From contig NZ_JALAMS010000001.1 of the NCBI RefSeq assembly GCF_026790145.1, positions 682,001-746,000 on the forward strand: 64,000 nucleotides of DNA. Reading direction: 5' to 3'. Every line of letters starts with the position of its first letter. Positions within the stretch are counted from its first letter, which is position 1. Shown piece by piece: positions 51,879-59,600 of this stretch. The notes under the pieces are model-generated. The model searched no databases. It saw only the letters and a program-made list of their open reading frames with translations, and was not told where the DNA came from. This DNA is from Bacillus_I endophytica_A. GTDB lineage: Bacteria; Bacillota; Bacilli; Bacillales; Bacillaceae_H. Both the position numbers and the translations under genes were made by a program.

Positions 51879-52658
51879 TTGAAGAATTTTAACGTAAGTT
51901 CTTCCGTTTTCTGTTTGAGCTTCAAGAGGAACGTTGAAAAAGGTTGATAACGTTTTAGAGGTTAAAAGCTCTTCCTTATTTCCTTGAGCATAGATCTCTC
52001 CATCTTTTAACAAACAAGTTTTGTTAAAAACAGGTAAAATTTCTTCGATATGATGTGTTACATAAATTAAGGTCGGACCATCCTCAAGACATGCTAGTGT
52101 TTCAATACTTTCTAAAAATGCTTCACGTGAAAGTAAATCAAGGCCATTGCATGGTTCATCAAGAATGAGAAGCTTGGGATTTGCCATAAGAGCTCGTGCA
52201 ATAAGCACCTTTTGCTTTTCACCCTGTGAGCAGATACCATACTCTCGGGCTGCTAGACCTTTGATTCCAAGCATCCTCATAAGCTCAGTCGCTTTTTCAA
52301 AATCTGCCTCTTCTGTTTGGTCATATAATCCAATAGAAGCGAATTTTCCGCTTACAATAACTTCCTCACAGAGCACTGTTGAAGAAAATCGTTCGCTAAG
52401 AGAGGAGCTAACAATTCCAATATGCTTGCGAAGCTCTTGTAAATTAACGCGACCAAACGTTTCTCCAAGAACAGAAATGCTTCCTTTTGTTGGCCAAAGA
52501 TAGCCGTTAATCATATTTAAAAGTGTCGTTTTCCCAGAGCCGTTTCGACCAACAAGTGCCCAGTGTTCACCTTCCTGTATTGTCCAGCACACATTTTTAA
52601 TAATTGGCTGCTTTTGTCTGATCCATGAAATATTGTCTAGCGAAATAACGGTATTCAT
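51864..52658 (-). CDS. ylmA: ABC transporter ATP-binding protein YlmA-like, without permease
   Basis: 264 residues. Walker A GRNGSGKTT, signature CSQGEKQKVLIARAL (degenerate LSGGQ), Walker B LLILDEPCNGLD, His switch VTHHIEEI. No permease gene is near; B. subtilis YlmA is also an orphan. Relatives resemble PhrA/ModF-like ATPases. Start at ATG (MNTVISL) with TAGGAGG 8 nt upstream. Confidence 0.85.
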   Translation of the reverse strand: MNTVISLDNISWIRQKQPIIKNVCWTIQEGEHWALVGRNGSGKTTLLNMINGYLWPTKGSISVLGETFGRVNLQELRKHIGIVSSSLSERFSSTVLCEEVIVSGKFASIGLYDQTEEADFEKATELMRMLGIKGLAAREYGICSQGEKQKVLIARALMANPKLLILDEPCNGLDLLSREAFLESIETLACLEDGPTLIYVTHHIEEILPVFNKTCLLKDGEIYAQGNKEELLTSKTLSTFFNVPLEAQTENGRTYVKILQQEKR

Positions 52659-52745
52659 TGCTGTTCCTCCTACCAAAAAATAAAAGTCTATTAGTATAGT
52701 TTACTTTATTTTCTGAATTCGTCCAGCTTACCGTTTCCAAAAAGG

Positions 52746-52811
52746 CTATGTTGAGTCAATATCTATATAGTGTGTGATTTGGATTCCTTTCCATAGTGTC
52801 ATTCTTTTCAT
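52746..52811 (-). CDS. Degenerate second YrzI-like unit (21 aa)
   Basis: 21 codons, MKRMTLWKGIQI... The AAAGAATGACACT start region repeats that of the YrzI-like gene next to it, with AAAGGTGA 8 nt upstream. It looks like a shortened tandem copy; a 20-codon overlapping ORF (MYEKNDTM...) in another frame is also open. Translation uncertain. Confidence 0.3.
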   Translation of the reverse strand: MKRMTLWKGIQITHYIDIDST

Positions 52812-52840
52812 ACATATCATCACCTTTCAAAATGGATTTA

Positions 52841-52981
52841 TTAGTTGTGGTAGTAATAGTTAATAATCTTATCGTGCTGTTCTTTCATAATCTTTTCTAC
52901 AAACTCGTTGTACTCGATTTCTTCGTTTGTATACTTCCGCTTTTTAAATGAAATGGTAAAAAATATTAAGTTGAGTGTCAT
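52841..52981 (-). CDS. YrzI-family small protein (46 aa)
   Basis: 46 residues: MTLNLIFFTISFKKRKYTNEE then an acidic/Tyr-rich tail ending YYYHN. The MTL-hydrophobic-KKRK pattern is that of the YrzI small proteins, often in tandem arrays in Bacillus. Very strong SD AAAAGGAGGTGAAAAGA. Two terminator-like hairpins lie just upstream. Function unknown. Confidence 0.65.
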   Translation of the reverse strand: MTLNLIFFTISFKKRKYTNEEIEYNEFVEKIMKEQHDKIINYYYHN

Positions 52982-53003
52982 TCTTTTCACCTCCTTTTAA
53001 AGT

Positions 53004-53031
53004 AAAAAGCCACGAGAATACTCATGGCTTT
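53004..53031 (-). terminator. Terminator-like hairpin upstream of yrzI
   Basis: AAGCCA..GAG/CTC..TGGCTT stem with a minus-strand T5 tail, inside the leader of the YrzI gene: possible attenuator. Confidence 0.6.
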
Positions 53032-53037
53032 AAACAT

Positions 53038-53070
53038 AATAAAGCCACAGAACATCATCCGTCCTGTGGC
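53038..53070 (-). terminator. Second terminator-like hairpin in the same leader
   Basis: GCCACAG/CTGTGGC stem (53044-53050 with 53064-53070), minus-strand tail TTTATT. Confidence 0.55.
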
Positions 53071-53093
53071 GTAGAATGTGAAAAGAATAAAAC

Positions 53094-53168
53094 TTATTTC
53101 ACTCCACGGAAGGTCGGATGGAATACAGAAAAACGGCAGCAATCAAGAGTATGCATAAACTTTTTCAT
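53094..53168 (-). CDS. Tiny peptide upstream of YrzI (24 aa)
   Basis: MKKFMHTLDCCRFSVF...RGVK, 24 residues with a CC pair and a basic end. AAGGAGG 8-9 nt before the ATG is a near-ideal ribosome binding site. First ORF after a promoter and followed by two hairpins. It may be a leader peptide or an independent micropeptide. Confidence 0.5.
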   Translation of the reverse strand: MKKFMHTLDCCRFSVFHPTFRGVK

Positions 53169-53207
53169 AAATGTCGACCTCCTTGGAATTTTTTTCTTAA
53201 CGATGTA

Positions 53208-53236
53208 ATTATATAGAAAAATCAGAAAAAGGTAAA
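53208..53236 (-). promoter_or_regulatory. Promoter of the tiny-peptide/YrzI transcript
   Basis: Minus-strand TTTACC (53236-53231), 17-nt spacer, TATAAT (53213-53208). Confidence 0.6.
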
Positions 53237-53296
53237 GGTATTTTTGAAAAAATAGGCAAAAAGGGTAGAAATTATAAAAGGTTTCTAAGAAAATAG

Positions 53297-53542
53297 CTAA
53301 AGAGAGTATAGATGGCTAATCTCTTTTAAATCATTAAGAAGCATATGTTGTTCAGTATGTGAAAGAGGAGCAGGGTCTTCAAAATTGAGGAAGCCACCTT
53401 TTTTTATTTGTTCATAAAAAAAGTTCAGTTCATCCTTTGTATAGGATGAAGAATGAAAAATATCGTTAATTGCTCGAATATAAAACATATTTTCTTCTCT
53501 AACATAGTGTCCTGAAACAATTAAACCAGAGTATTGACTCAT
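53297..53542 (-). CDS. Small hypothetical protein (81 aa)
   Basis: 81 residues, soluble, mixed alpha pattern (AINDIFHSSSYTKDELNFFYEQIKKGG), no motif recognised. AAAGGAGAG 6 nt before the ATG supports translation. Divergent from the ECF sigma operon. Confidence 0.6.
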   Translation of the reverse strand: MSQYSGLIVSGHYVREENMFYIRAINDIFHSSSYTKDELNFFYEQIKKGGFLNFEDPAPLSHTEQHMLLNDLKEISHLYSL

Positions 53543-53630
53543 CTAATCTCTCCTTTCATACATATAGCATTAGTATGTCCATAAAAACATAAGTTAAAAA
53601 ACCAAACTTTTAGAGAGGGGAGTTCGTCAA

Positions 53631-54197
53631 ATGAAAAGAGAAGAAGGGGGTGTCAGAATGAGTGAGGTTGCACTCGAAAAGCTAATCCAAGAGGATCAGT
53701 GTGATGAAGTACTTCAAGAACTCATGATTGATTATGGCCAAGATGTGCTGCAGCTTGTGTATTCATATGTGAAAAGTCGCGAAATTGCGGAAGACTTGAC
53801 GCAAGAAATTTTCGTAAAGTGCTACAAAGCACTTCCTACATATAAAGGGCAAGCTAAAATGAAAACATGGCTATGGAGGATTGCGATTAATCACTGTAAA
53901 GATTATTTTAAAAGCTGGCACTACCGAAAAGTTATGGTATCTGAAAAACTCTCGCTTTTTTCTTCTCCTAAGCAAAAAAGTGTTGAAGAAGAAGTAATCC
54001 AAAAAAGTGAAGATGAAAGTTTAGTAAGTGTTGTCATGAATCTACCTATAAAATATAGGGAAGTTATTTACCTTTTCTATTTTGAAGAAATGTCGCTAAA
54101 ACAAATTGAAGAGCTTATTGGTATTAAACAAAATACGGTGAAAACACGCCTTAGAAGAGCAAAAGAGCTTTTAAAAGATGAATTAAAGGAGGCATAA
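53631..54197 (+). CDS. ECF-type RNA polymerase sigma factor
   Basis: 188 residues. Region 2 (YGQDVLQLVYSYVKSREIAEDLTQEIFVKCYKALPTYKG... AKMKTWLWRIAINHCKDYFK) and region 4 (LPIKYREVIYLFYFEEMSLKQIEELIGIKQNTVKTRLRRAKELLK). Both ATG 53631 (GGGGAG upstream) and in-frame ATG 53658 (GGGGGTG upstream) have good SDs. First of a three-gene operon with a PadR-like protein and a SEDS protein, so it probably controls envelope functions. Not SigM (see 59715). Confidence 0.87.
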   Translation: MKREEGGVRMSEVALEKLIQEDQCDEVLQELMIDYGQDVLQLVYSYVKSREIAEDLTQEIFVKCYKALPTYKGQAKMKTWLWRIAINHCKDYFKSWHYRKVMVSEKLSLFSSPKQKSVEEEVIQKSEDESLVSVVMNLPIKYREVIYLFYFEEMSLKQIEELIGIKQNTVKTRLRRAKELLKDELKEA

Positions 54198-54199
54198 CA

Positions 54200-54607
54200 A
54201 TGGACGAGAAATTAGCATCCTTAAAAAAAGCGATGAAGAATACGGTTTTTAAAGATTTACAGTTTACAGATCGGCACCGTCGTGCTATTTCTTCTTCCAT
54301 AAATGGAGGGGATAGTGAAAAAAATAAGATACTTTTTGCTGTGTTGCAACTTGTGAGAACAGAAAAAACCGGAATGGAAATTTTAACTGCCTTAAAGTCG
54401 CAAGCTCTTTTTGCGTTCGAAGGGAAGGAAGGGATGATGTATACATTTCTTCACGAACTTGAGAACAAACGTTGGATTGTAGGCGAATGGAAAGCTGAGC
54501 GAAAATACTACAAGTTAACAGAAACAGGAGCGAAAGTCTTAGGGAAAGCAAGTGATATGAGAAAAGAAGTGAAGACTTTTGCCCAAAGTTGGAGTTTGGG
54601 AGAGTAA
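54200..54607 (+). CDS. PadR-like protein with extra N-terminal segment, candidate sigma-factor partner
   Basis: 135 residues. An N-terminal segment (about 1-40, LASLKKAMKNTVFKDLQFTDRHRRAI) resembles the short sigma-binding N-terminus of some Bacillus anti-sigma factors. A PadR winged helix follows (about 45-125, EILTALKSQALFAFEGKEGMMYTFLHELENKRWIVGEW...YYKLTETG). It starts 3 bases after the sigma stop. A role in controlling the sigma factor is inference. Confidence 0.72.
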   Translation: MDEKLASLKKAMKNTVFKDLQFTDRHRRAISSSINGGDSEKNKILFAVLQLVRTEKTGMEILTALKSQALFAFEGKEGMMYTFLHELENKRWIVGEWKAERKYYKLTETGAKVLGKASDMRKEVKTFAQSWSLGE

Positions 54608-54610
54608 TCA

Positions 54611-55858
54611 ATGGATATGAAAGAAGCTTTTTTAAATCGGGTTACAGCTCATATTCGTTCTAAGGAAGCGAAAAAAGTCGTTCGACTAGAGCTCTATCAA
54701 CATATGAGAGAGCTTTCTTCCTTATGGGAAGAAGAAGGAATGACGAAGGAAGAAGCAGAAAAGAAAACAATTGAACAAATGGGGAGTCCAGCTCAAATTG
54801 GGAAAAAGATGAATAAACTGCATCGACCTATTGTAGATTGGTTTGCTCTTTTAACGATGATTTCCTTAATAGCATTAAGTTTCCTAACTCCAATTCTTTT
54901 TACGAAAGTCTCCTCATCAGATATGCTTAAAATGCACAGTATAGGTGTTTCGATTAGCGTATGTATTGTTGGGTTGCTTATGTTTTTTAACTATGAAAAA
55001 TTAAAAAATAAAGGATTGTTCTTTTATATAGTAGGGTGTTTATTTCTTCTTTATATGTATTTCTTTGGGACTGTAAAGGGGAGTCGAACTTTTGTTAGCA
55101 TTGGCCCTGTTTTTTCAAGTGCTTATATCACATTTCCTCTTTTTCTTCTTTCATGGGCTTCATTTACGGTACGGAACAGGATGTCTTTTCTAGCATCAAG
55201 TTTTTTACTTGTGTTTCCATTTTTTATGTTTATTAGGATGGGGTACTATGGGCCTTCTCTTCTTTACATCCTTCTTGCCTTATGTTTAACAGGAACAGGG
55301 AAGTGGAAAAGAAAGGGAAGCCACCTTTATATATGGTTTGTTGTGTTGATTTTGTCAGCTTATGCTGCATCCTTGTTAAGAGGTACAACGTTACCAAAGA
55401 TTATAGACTTATGGAGAGAAAAACCATACCAGCTTTTTTCAGAATCCTTTTATTTATTAAGCAGGGCAGGCTGGTTTGGAAATGGAGTTTTACCTTCAAC
55501 AGTAGAACTCAATACAAAATATTATGTTGATTTAATCTTTGTACCTCTTACGTACATGTATGGGTGGCTTTTCAGTCTATTTTTATTATTTCTTATGAGC
55601 TTTCTGCTTTTTCGAATGTACCGAACATTCATTGGAACAAGGGAACCGTTTGGACGAGCTTTAACACTCGGCGTTATTATCCTTTATGGGGTGACATGTG
55701 TATGGGGCCTGCTTATGGGAATGGGAAAAGTACCGTTTCTAAACGTCTCTGTGCCATTTGTTAGCTATGGTGTTATCTCATTTATGATTAATGCGTCCTT
55801 CATTGGTTTTGTTCTTAGTGTTTATCGGTGGAAGAATATAAACAGTTTGAAAGAGTAG
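54611..55858 (+). CDS. SEDS (FtsW/RodA/SpoVE) family protein with N-terminal HAAS/permease-prefix domain
   Basis: 415 residues. N-terminal ~75 residues form a cytosolic helical domain (HIRSKEAKKVVRLELYQHMRELSSLWEEEGMTKEEAEKKTIEQMG), typical of HAAS/'permease prefix' domains. About ten membrane helices with SEDS marks follow: GSRTFVSIGPVFSS, SLLYILLAL, VPFVSYGVISFMIN. The usual WFRFP.. and PSEF motifs are weakened, so polymerase activity is not assured. ECF-sigma-linked. Confidence 0.78.
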   Translation: MDMKEAFLNRVTAHIRSKEAKKVVRLELYQHMRELSSLWEEEGMTKEEAEKKTIEQMGSPAQIGKKMNKLHRPIVDWFALLTMISLIALSFLTPILFTKVSSSDMLKMHSIGVSISVCIVGLLMFFNYEKLKNKGLFFYIVGCLFLLYMYFFGTVKGSRTFVSIGPVFSSAYITFPLFLLSWASFTVRNRMSFLASSFLLVFPFFMFIRMGYYGPSLLYILLALCLTGTGKWKRKGSHLYIWFVVLILSAYAASLLRGTTLPKIIDLWREKPYQLFSESFYLLSRAGWFGNGVLPSTVELNTKYYVDLIFVPLTYMYGWLFSLFLLFLMSFLLFRMYRTFIGTREPFGRALTLGVIILYGVTCVWGLLMGMGKVPFLNVSVPFVSYGVISFMINASFIGFVLSVYRWKNINSLKE

Positions 55859-55927
55859 TTTCCTAGGGATTCAAATTGAGTCATGCTAAGATAGAGGGAA
55901 ATATTGGGATGGAAAGGGATGAGATGT

Positions 55928-57073
55928 ATGTACGATATGATTATTGTCGGTGGCAATTTAACGGGACTTTCAGCAGCGAAAGCGTTTCATGAAAGAGAAG
56001 AAGGAGCGCGTGTCTTGATTCTTGCTCAAAGTGCTGAGGAAGCTTATTCGGAAAATAACATGATTGATACAGAAATCTATGCTGGCAAAAATACGGTAGA
56101 ACAAAATCTTGTGAAACAAGGGCATGAAGAGCTATACCGGTTTTGTGATGAGCACAGCATTCCTTATAAAAAATGTGGCAAGCTGATTGTGGCAAAAGAC
56201 GAAAAAGAAGTTGAACTTCATCATTTTTTACAAAAAAATGATGAAGATAGTACAGTTCTTTCACAAGAGGAACTTTTTGAACGAGAGCCTTTTGCGCTTG
56301 GGATAGGTGCCCTTTATGTTCCATCCGCAGGCATTGTTGATTATAAAAAAGTTGCCTCAGCACTTTTACAAGATGTAAAAGAAAGTGAAGTGGAAATACG
56401 ATATGATGAGAAAGTAAAAAGCATTGTGGAAGGGAAGAAATCGGTTGTAGTAGAAACGAACAATGGAGCGTACTATGCCAAAAAATATATCAATTGTGAA
56501 GAATTTCAAAGTAACAAAGTCGCAAAATTAAGCGACTACTATACGGATATAGAAAAGTTCCCGATACAAAGACAGTACTATTCTGTTGAAGAAGCAAAAC
56601 TCCAGCACATTGTGTCACCTGTACCATCTGCCCTTGCCCCTTTTTTAAATATTTATGTAGCTCCGACGTTTAACGGTGGGATGGAAGTCGGTTCTTCCAT
56701 AAATGAGGGTCACATTAAAGGAAATATAAAAGAGTTTATTTCGAATATATCAAGTATCAGAAAAGCTTCTTCTTACAGGGGCATGATTGGAACATATAAA
56801 AAAACGATGAAGGATGTAGGCTCCGAAGAGTATTTCTTAGAACAGGTGCAAACCGTTATTCCTTCCATTGCTAGAGAAGATCTTATACCACATTTTACAG
56901 AGCAGGATCAAGCTGTTGTTACAACAGATGGCCAGTTCCGAGAAGGCTTCTTCTTCATTAATGGGGAGTGTTCTGCTCATGTTGTGCAAATACCATACTA
57001 TGGAAGAAAAGCCTCTTTCGCTGTTGGTCAGTATTTAGTGAACCAAGTGTATGAGCCTACGCTTCTTTCTTAA
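55928..57073 (+). CDS. FAD-dependent oxidoreductase of the DAO family
   Basis: 381 residues. N-terminal FAD-binding motif IIVGGNLTGLSAAKAF, a variant of GGGIVGLS with Asn at the third Gly; C-terminal VPYYGRKASFA-like cap. The layout is nearest to L-2-hydroxyglutarate oxidase/DadA-type enzymes: oxidation of an amino or hydroxy acid with electrons to FAD. Substrate unknown. Start at ATG (MYDMIIVGG) with AAAGGG 8-9 nt upstream. Confidence 0.8.
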   Translation: MYDMIIVGGNLTGLSAAKAFHEREEGARVLILAQSAEEAYSENNMIDTEIYAGKNTVEQNLVKQGHEELYRFCDEHSIPYKKCGKLIVAKDEKEVELHHFLQKNDEDSTVLSQEELFEREPFALGIGALYVPSAGIVDYKKVASALLQDVKESEVEIRYDEKVKSIVEGKKSVVVETNNGAYYAKKYINCEEFQSNKVAKLSDYYTDIEKFPIQRQYYSVEEAKLQHIVSPVPSALAPFLNIYVAPTFNGGMEVGSSINEGHIKGNIKEFISNISSIRKASSYRGMIGTYKKTMKDVGSEEYFLEQVQTVIPSIAREDLIPHFTEQDQAVVTTDGQFREGFFFINGECSAHVVQIPYYGRKASFAVGQYLVNQVYEPTLLS

Positions 57074-57074
57074 A

Positions 57075-57105
57075 GAAAAAGCCCGTGACATGACACGGGC
57101 TTATT
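57075..57105. terminator. Bidirectional terminator
   Basis: AGCCCGTG/CACGGGCT stem with A/T flanks, between convergent genes. Confidence 0.85.
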
Positions 57106-57517
57106 TTAACAAAGTTCGAATTTCTTTAGGATTATAGTTGAATTCAAAGAAAAGGGTCCGATTTTCATCAGTAAATACCATAAGGAGCGGTTTTTCACGC
57201 TCGCCAAAAATAATAATAACTTCGTCAACAAGGTCGTCCATCCATTCATTTTTAATGGAAACAGCAGGGTCAAGGGGAATCCGCACTAATGCTCCTTTTC
57301 GAGGAAGAGGGCTTACTTTTTTGCTTAATAAAGTTATGGAACGGATGCTTTTTTCTGCTTCTTTTTGCAATACCTTATTTGTTGGTGTAATCTTAACAAC
57401 TTTACTTTGAGTAAGATCGAAAACTTCCACATTCTTATTTGAGGATGTGAAAGAATCTGAAAATCCAGTTAGAAATATAGAGAAAATAACAAGATAAACA
57501 GCAATTTTCTTGCTCAT
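57101..57517 (-). CDS. Secreted hypothetical protein (YhfM-like)
   Basis: 138 residues. Signal peptide (1-20, MSKKIAVYLVIFSIFLTGFSDS; no lipobox Cys). The mature part is a small alpha/beta domain with DEVIIIFGEREKPLLMVFTDENRTLFFEF. Resembles uncharacterised Bacillus YhfM proteins. AAAGGAG about 12 nt upstream. Confidence 0.6.
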   Translation of the reverse strand: MSKKIAVYLVIFSIFLTGFSDSFTSSNKNVEVFDLTQSKVVKITPTNKVLQKEAEKSIRSITLLSKKVSPLPRKGALVRIPLDPAVSIKNEWMDDLVDEVIIIFGEREKPLLMVFTDENRTLFFEFNYNPKEIRTLLK

Positions 57518-57763
57518 TTATTTTTTCGCTCCTTTCTTTCTTGAAAGAGCAGTTTTATATAAATTTTTCTTCTTTTTTATACTTCCCACTACATAAAGTT
57601 TTACGAAAGGTAATAAAGGGTTATAGAGTAAAAAAGAGAAGGTTTGTTTTAATTAAAGTAACTTTAGCAATATTTATATAGGATTTTTATATTAACTTGT
57701 TGAATAATATAAGAATATAACCTGTTAAGCATGCACGATAAAAATGTAAAGGAGAGAAAAAAA

Positions 57764-58213
57764 TTGATACGCTTACTGCAGATTGCTTATGATATGCCGT
57801 GGTTAGTGGAGTGCAGCGAACAGCTTGCCCGGGCGCATGAAGAAGTTTTTCATTCGCTTGCTACAATAGGACAAGAATCAGTTCCTTCTTTTAATCAGGA
57901 ACAGTTTTTAGATCACATAAAGAAATGGGTTTTAGAAACTTTTTCATACATAGAAAATGTTAAGAAATACGAGGAAAACCAAAACTTGGAGAGAGAACAA
58001 GAAGTTTTAAATTACTTTAAATATTTGGAAGACAATCATCTTCCACATTTTTATGTCATGGTTGAATGTCTTGTTCGTGAAATAGGAAAGGATCTTTATT
58101 TTCTTCATTCAGCTGGATTTTCTGAAGAAGAAAGAAACGTTATCTTTTACACATACAAAGAAGAACAAGAGATCATTCAAAATGAAGCAGAAGTAGCAAA
58201 TTGGCAAGGATAG
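57764..58213 (+). CDS. Hypothetical helical protein
   Basis: 149 residues, predicted all-alpha, acidic (ECSEQLARAHEEVFHSL; EEERNVIFYTYKEEQE). No family recognised. TTG start chosen because AAAGGAG lies 9 nt before it; the ATG at 57731 has no SD. Confidence 0.6.
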   Translation: MIRLLQIAYDMPWLVECSEQLARAHEEVFHSLATIGQESVPSFNQEQFLDHIKKWVLETFSYIENVKKYEENQNLEREQEVLNYFKYLEDNHLPHFYVMVECLVREIGKDLYFLHSAGFSEEERNVIFYTYKEEQEIIQNEAEVANWQG

Positions 58214-58297
58214 GATGGTTCACCACCTTTTTTGTATAAAGGACAATGCCTCTTTATGATAGACTTTACTCAATGGTAAAGTTAAGGAGGCGTTAGA

Positions 58298-58720
58298 TTG
58301 ACTAACTTTGCAGCAAACGTCTTTTTTTATGAAAAGCGTAAAGATCATCTTGCCAAACTTACGGCAATTTGCGATAGTATTGAAGGTTTTCCTCTAGATT
58401 ATACGGCAGAAAGTTTGCTTGATATCGAACTTTTATATAGAGAGATAGAGAAAAAAGAAAAATGGTCCATCTTTCAAACGTCAAAAGAAGAGTTTGAGGA
58501 AATGATGTTTGTGTACTTTGGTGAAGTTGTGATCGAATCTCTGACTGGTGCTGAATGGGTGATAGCAGAGCATCCTCTTTTACAAGGGGAACAGGTGATG
58601 GGGATTGAGTATAATGCATATGCAATCTATGCTACGGCTGGTTTTGAAAACTTAAACGACAAGCCTCTTCATCACTTGTTTTATGAGTATGAACGGTTTA
58701 CAAGAAGAAAAGCTATATAA
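58298..58720 (+). CDS. Hypothetical protein
   Basis: 140 residues, soluble, alpha-rich N-terminal half and a mixed C-terminal half (FGEVVIESLTGAEWVIAEHPLLQGEQVMGIEYNAY). The pattern suggests a small SUKH/DUF-like fold but I do not recognise it. TTG start with AAGGAGG 7-8 nt upstream. Confidence 0.6.
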   Translation: MTNFAANVFFYEKRKDHLAKLTAICDSIEGFPLDYTAESLLDIELLYREIEKKEKWSIFQTSKEEFEEMMFVYFGEVVIESLTGAEWVIAEHPLLQGEQVMGIEYNAYAIYATAGFENLNDKPLHHLFYEYERFTRRKAI

Positions 58721-58724
58721 ACGA

Positions 58725-58763
58725 TAAAAAAGGGTAGTCATGAAAAAATGACTACCCTTTTTT
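58725..58763 (+). terminator. Terminator of the 140-aa gene
   Basis: AAAAAAGGGTAGTCAT/ATGACTACCCTTTTTT 16-bp stem. Confidence 0.92.
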
Positions 58764-58804
58764 TATTGTTACTTTGTATAAAAAGAGTGAAAGGAGGGAT
58801 AAAG

Positions 58805-59020
58805 ATGGCAAATACAATCTTACAAACACGCAAGCTTCGACTCGTATTTTTGGAAGGGACAAATGAGAAAGGAAATCCGGTTTATGCTTTTAAAACGTAC
58901 AACACAAAAGCTAGCAGCACCGAAGATCAATTGTACAAAGCAGCGAATGCTCTTGCTTCTTTACAATCACTTCCACTTGAAAGAGTAGAACAAAATGACG
59001 TTCATTTTATTGTTGAATAA
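58805..59020 (+). CDS. DUF1659-family small protein
   Basis: 71 residues: RKLRLVFLEGTNEKGNPVYAFKTYNTKASSTEDQLYKAANALASLQ is typical of DUF1659. Start at the ATG after AAAGGAGGG. Forms a pair with the DUF2922 gene 15 bases on. Function unknown. Confidence 0.85.
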   Translation: MANTILQTRKLRLVFLEGTNEKGNPVYAFKTYNTKASSTEDQLYKAANALASLQSLPLERVEQNDVHFIVE

Positions 59021-59035
59021 TAAGGGGGAATAATA

Positions 59036-59251
59036 ATGGAGAAAACGCTAAGTATGCAGTTTTTAGATGAAAGTGGAAAATCAGTAAGTATCTCTTTGCA
59101 GCATCCTAGAGAAAATGTGACAGAAGCCGAGATTAAAGCAGTGATGGAGGAACTTATTTTACAGAACATATTTAGTTCACAAGGTGGAGGTTTTAAAGAG
59201 GTAAAAGGAGCTCAAATTGTGAGTCGAGAAGTAACAGAGCTTATCGTTTAA
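59036..59251 (+). CDS. DUF2922-family small protein
   Basis: 71 residues: KTLSMQFLDESGKSVSISLQHPRENVTEAEIKAVMEELI matches DUF2922. AAGGGGG precedes the ATG. Co-transcribed with DUF1659; both are almost always neighbours of YvrJ-type genes in Bacilli and Clostridia. Confidence 0.85.
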   Translation: MEKTLSMQFLDESGKSVSISLQHPRENVTEAEIKAVMEELILQNIFSSQGGGFKEVKGAQIVSREVTELIV

Positions 59252-59303
59252 AGAAAACGCCAAGCGCTGCTAAAAACATATTAGCACGCTTGGTCTTTTT
59301 TTA
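59252..59303 (+). terminator. Terminator between DUF2922 and YvrJ genes
   Basis: CCAAGCG..GCTAA/TTAGC..CGCTTGG stem with T7. Confidence 0.85.
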
Positions 59304-59353
59304 TAAAAGAGGTGAAATTCTAGTACATTTACGTTAGAATAGGGGGATATAAA

Positions 59354-59488
59354 ATGGACCAATTTATTTCAATTGCCTCAGAAGTTGGCTTTCCAATTGC
59401 TGTGAGCATCTATTTGCTTCATAGAATTGAAGGAAGACTTAATGCGCTAATTGAATCTGTTGACAAGCTACCAGAGCGCCTTTTTTAA
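59354..59488 (+). CDS. yvrJ: YvrJ-family small membrane protein (44 aa)
   Basis: 44 residues: MDQFISIASEVGFPIAVSIYLL, HRIEGRLNALIESV, ending in a Leu-Pro-Glu-Arg-Leu-Phe tail. The hallmark VGFPIAVSIYLLxRIE defines YvrJ. One membrane helix. AGGGGG 8 nt before the ATG. Stands after the DUF1659/DUF2922 pair. Confidence 0.82.
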   Translation: MDQFISIASEVGFPIAVSIYLLHRIEGRLNALIESVDKLPERLF

Positions 59489-59506
59489 AGTTTAAAATGA
59501 AAAGGT

Positions 59507-59548
59507 AAAGCCCCTCCAAAAGACGCATCAAAGGGGGAGTTTTACCTA
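59507..59548 (+). terminator. Terminator of yvrJ
   Basis: GGTAAAGCCCCTCC/GGGGGAGTTTTACC stem and T-rich tail. Confidence 0.75.
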
Positions 59549-59562
59549 TTTTTTGACGTTCT

Positions 59563-59588
59563 TGAAACCTTTACATCCATTAAACGTA
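59563..59588 (+). promoter_or_regulatory. Sigma-M-type autoregulatory promoter
   Basis: TGAAAC (59563-59568), 16 nt, CGTA (59585-59588): matches the ECF sigma-M promoter pattern TGAAAC-N16-CGTC/A, upstream of sigM itself. Confidence 0.75.
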
Positions 59589-59600
59589 TGAAAAGAGAAT

